The notes under the pieces are model-generated. The model was given only the letters and a program-made list of their open reading frames with translations. It was not told where the DNA came from and searched no databases. A program made the position numbers and the translations under genes. Source: Schizophyllum amplum (taxonomy: Eukaryota > Basidiomycota > Agaricomycetes > Agaricales > Schizophyllaceae). From it: a stretch of DNA of 22,297 nt. How positions within the stretch are numbered: the stretch's first letter is position 1; each line of letters opens with the position of its first letter. Where the stretch lies: contig VDMD01000252.1 of NCBI GenBank assembly GCA_007026445.1, positions 1 through 22,297 on the forward strand, written 5' to 3'. Of the stretch, positions 19,338-22,297 are shown piece by piece.

Positions 19338-21090
19338 TTATTACGTTTGAGTTGGCCCCAAGCTGGACCCCACCTCATGTTGTGGTGCTCTGGCGGCAAA
19401 GACCGAATCGCTCGAGATAGTCGTATTTTTCTGCTGTACAAAACAGTAGGGTGTGGGCTGGGGGGTAGGCCACCTGGCTGCCTCAGTCTCGGTGGGCTCG
19501 ATTTCAGAGGGTGTGTCTGACGACTGAAGCTCCAGAGAAAAGCAAGGGCAATGAGGTTACTGAATGCAATGAAGGATGAACAAAGGGTCTGGACTCAATT
19601 GCAGCAAACTACCAAACCATAGAGTACTTTCGTGGTACAGGGACATTGGCTCGTACACTATCCTTGCCCGTCAATCCCCGCTTGCACTACAGCGGATGTC
19701 AATCATTGAATGAATGCCAAAGCACCGCTCCAGAAAGGGAGATTGCTTGAGGGAGTTAGTGGGACGCATGGGACATAGCGAGAAGGGCAGGCATGCCAAC
19801 ACCGCTTGCGGGAAGAAAATACATTGCTTCACGTAAGATCCTTGTCAGCCTCTCCAACACGCGAATGCGCATAGCAAGAGGAAGGCAGGCGAGCTCCTCA
19901 TGCAAAGGTCGGGAGCGTATCAAGCTCAAACGTGCATCAGCAAGTGCAACATCCCTGACTGTAGCCTCATACCTTGTCATGACGGTGGACTAGGTGAGAT
20001 GTGGGGCTTTGCGAGTGGCAAGCAATGGGCTCTTCATGGCCGATTGCTGACAGTCAGGTTGGCAAGTAAAGGCGGGGGCGAACACTGGACATGATGAAAC
20101 GCTGACAAGGTAAGGTCGAGTGTATGAGAGCACAAGGAAAGACCCGAATCCCAAGTCCCCAGCATTCGACTCGAACCCGCTTGTGTGAGCAAGTTTAGCG
20201 GACCCGCGATACAGTACCGATCCTCGTGCAGAGGTGCAATACCCGAGGCCCTGAGGCAATGAGGAAGCATGCAGTGCTGGGAACGGGAGGGCGAGCTCGC
20301 GCTTGGGGCCGCGTTGAGGTTGGGGCGAGCGGCGCGGAGGTCAAGGGTGAGGTGCCATCTGTGCCTGTGCATCAACTAGCTCGCAGATGTCGAGGTTGAT
20401 TATGCAGGACTTTGTCGTTTTGAGGGCGCTTCAACGCGAATGTCGGAACTTTCGGCGACGGGCGTTGGGTCGAGCAGTGACCGTGGATAGGATAGGGCGG
20501 AACGCAAAAAATGCAAAGAAAGCGGGCTGCGGAAATGGGCGCTAGAGGCCTAGGCGAACCGTTCACAATGTGCCGGCGACGGTTGACGAGGAGTTGTGGG
20601 AGGTGGTGGTGGAAGAAACACGACGGTCGGCGGCGGACGGTCCGCGGACTCGGTCTGATCGGGCGCGGCACGCATGACTCGATTCCCACGGTTCGTTTTC
20701 CTTTGCCCTCACCTCCTAACGCCTGCTCATCCGGTCACACACCTCTTGGGGACTCGTAAACAGGCCTTTTGAATTCAAGAAAATCCATGAAACATGCCTG
20801 CGCTTGCGCTGCCCAGAAATCAATTTATTCGCTCTCTTGCGCGCCTGCGCCTCTTCGGCGACCTCCTGGCGCATATCCACCACCAGCACACGTCCAGACA
20901 TCTTCCACTGTCAAGCCGCCTTCCCCCGACCCATACTACAACCCTTTGATGTTTGTACAGCGCTCTGAACCTCAGCCTCACGGGAATACCTCTTACTCAC
21001 CCTTCCTGTCCTCCTGCCGCCTTCCGACCTTCCGACCCTTCTCGAACGTCTTCTCTCCCCAAAATCTGCTTCTCAGGTGGAGCTGTGGAG
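19338..21090. other. Long intergenic region without a firm gene
   Basis: About 1.75 kb. The best open frame is on the minus strand, 19980-19756 (74 codons, with HEELACLPLAMRIRVLERLTRIL and a neutral C-terminus), but I find no exon to join it and no family match. Other frames are Arg-rich and overlapping. A TTCGA-containing T-arm-like string near 20165-20180 does not make a tRNA. Confidence 0.4.
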
Positions 21091-21093
21091 CCT

Positions 21094-21242
21094 CACGTGA
21101 CCGCCAAGCCCGCTGCGCACCCGGTCAGCCAATGGCGGGCGCGCCAATGCGAATATCCAAGCTTTTTTGTGCTTTTCTTGCATTTACTGATCTGGGGCGT
21201 GGAGCACGACGGCTATCGAGTGCCGTGGGATGCGAGTATATA
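21094..21242 (+). promoter_or_regulatory. E-box, double CCAAT and TATA promoter of the right-edge gene
   Basis: CACGTG lies at 21094-21099, CCAAT at 21129-21133 and again at 21144-21148 (15 bp apart), and TATATA at 21237-21242. A CT-rich tract (about 21269-21340, with CCTTCCTTCCTT) follows at the expected start region. This is the most complete promoter architecture in the window and points to a strongly or conditionally expressed plus-strand gene. Confidence 0.6.
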
Positions 21243-21420
21243 GGGCGGGGTCTTGGACGGGTGAAAAGCATCCTCCTTCGCCTTCTTCACTTCACTCACC
21301 TTCCTTCCTTCCTTTCAATCCTACTTTATTTCACTTTGTGCCCCTTCGCTCCTGCCTACCTCCCTTCATCCCGTGGCTTCATCTTATACTACCTCAATGT
21401 CTTGGTTCCTGGCATGAGTG

Positions 21421-21489
21421 GTACTATTGTCGACGGCATAGCAAGTCACATCTACTTCGTTTTGTTACTGCTTTACTGATACTTTCCAG
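21421..21489 (+). other. Probable 5' leader intron
   Basis: GTACTA donor, TACTGAT branch site and TTTCCAG acceptor define a textbook 69 nt intron just before ATG 21491. If spliced, an upstream ATG at 21414 would read through the junction in another frame (MSGCPLVTFDF...), so the junction decides which start is used. A six-codon upstream reading frame (MSWFLA) also sits just before it at about 21396-21416. Confidence 0.5.
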
Positions 21490-21490
21490 G

Positions 21491-22297
21491 ATGTCCTCTA
21501 GTCACCTTCGATTTCGCCTCAGTCAGCAGCCTGCACGATCGACGGGAGGGTCTTCTACTCACACTCCTGGTCAGTCCCCTCAGGATTTGGCTGCATCTAC
21601 GGCTCTTACGCTTCTCTTGCGTTATAGCCATTACGGCTTCGGTGACTCTTGGAATCCTTGCTCAGTGCGTTTCCTCTTCGATCCGACTGCAATGCCACTG
21701 ATGCAACCTTACCAGGATTTGAAGGGTATCCTGCTCGCTTTCATTGAAAGCGACCTGAACATGAACTTCAGGTCGCTTTTGACCTCGACTGCGACTATGA
21801 CCCTGCTACACGGTACGCTCCTGCGATCCCGATTCCCCCTTCGATATGCATCTTATATTGACCTCGTCGTCCACAGTAATATCCGACTCTCGAATAGGAC
21901 CGACAGTGATCGAGATGCAACTCGCTCTCTACCCGTCGGAGCCTTGTATTTGGTAAGTTATCAGCAACTTACTTCGACTTACTAGGTTGCTAACCTCGCA
22001 TGTTCGCCCCAGCCACCACGTTCCGCGTTGCACTTCGCGCTCGTCGACACACGTGGCGTGCGCGCCCGCCGCGTCCGATGTGCTGCGCTCCCGCCGTCAG
22101 GACTGTTCGCGTATCCGCCCATGGCGATGGTTCGTGTGGCAACATGAGGATGCCACGAACATGACACGCGGACGAACCGTGCCTCCCGCCGCGCTCACGC
22201 CCTCATCATCTGCCGACTCACTATCGCCATCGTCGTCAGCGCCAACGACCTACGGCCTGCTACATCGGCCATGACGTGTTGCAATGTGCGCTCGCCG
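21491..22297 (+). CDS. Unrecognised gene, 5' part, runs off the window
   Basis: Placed here because a strong promoter, leader and intron signals precede it; the protein is not recognised. From ATG 21491 (MSSSHLRFRLSQQPARS), three candidate introns fit one continuous phase: 21665-21715 (GTGCGT...TTACCAG), 21813-21876 (GTACGC...TCCACAG, TTGAC branch) and 21953-22012 (GTAAGT...CCCCAG, CTAAC branch). That model reads to TGA 22270-22272. However, exon 4 has better codon bias in another frame (PPRSALHFALVDTRGVRARR), which one missing G at the exon 3 donor (near 21952) would connect. Starting instead at ATG 21414 gives a third reading of exon 1. Intron positions are fairly persuasive; start, frame and end are uncertain. 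Confidence 0.3.

Noticed and set aside
18429..19441. Long minus-strand frames (266 and 275 codons) opposite the Rtt106-like gene
   Set aside because: They are shadows of a GC-rich coding strand; the plus-strand frame has the recognisable domain.
20160..20200. Second tRNA-like string with GGTTCGAGTC on the minus strand
   Set aside because: The flanks do not pair as a T stem and no cloverleaf forms around it.

Overview
This window is nuclear DNA from a filamentous basidiomycete, most likely an agaricomycete (mushroom-forming fungus). The signs are many 47-60 nt spliceosomal introns with CTNA(C/T) branch sites, GC-rich third codon positions, an intron-containing tRNA-Met(CAT), a ubiquitin-S27a fusion gene, a PMT4-type protein O-mannosyltransferase, and an F-box protein of the style expanded in mushrooms. 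Nothing bacterial, viral, transposon-like or CRISPR-like is visible. All gene models were spliced by hand, choosing junctions that keep family sequence in frame.

Layout. 1-734 (+): 3' end of an unrecognised gene whose last exon encodes a membrane anchor. 1072-1174 (-): elongator tRNA-Met with a 29 nt intron. 1433-3147 (-): the clamp-loader subunit called RFC5 in human and Rfc3 in yeast. 3399-4035 (+): ubiquitin-ribosomal protein eS31 (RPS27A), divergent from the RFC gene over a 251 bp promoter that carries a cluster of ACGCGT (MCB-like) sites. 4279-5770 (-): F-box protein. 6451-8236 (-): monocarboxylate-type MFS transporter with eight exons, one of 10 nt. 9634-12476 (-): PMT4/POMT1-family protein mannosyltransferase, eleven exons. 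12477-14252: no firm gene. 14253-17311 (-): a Ser/Pro-rich, probably disordered protein of about 930 residues. 18162-19337 (+): intronless Rtt106-type histone chaperone, divergent from the Ser/Pro-rich gene. 19338-21090: no firm gene. 21094-22297 (+): an E-box/CCAAT/TATA promoter, a leader with a probable intron, and the 5' part of an unidentified gene that runs off the window.

How the genes relate. There is no pathway cluster. The one theme is chromosome duplication: a clamp loader and an Rtt106-like chaperone both have ACGCG-type elements just upstream of their start codons, and the Ser/Pro-rich protein has one ACGCGT upstream plus CDK-consensus sites. The remaining genes are housekeeping (translation/ubiquitin, ER mannosylation, uptake).

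A caution about the bases: three otherwise well conserved genes (RFC, PMT4 and the Ser/Pro-rich gene) hold seven apparent small frameshifts, six of them best explained by one missing base next to a short run or doubled base. Exon lengths recover the right intron phase once these bases are allowed for. This looks more like residual consensus indels of a long-read assembly than three broken genes.
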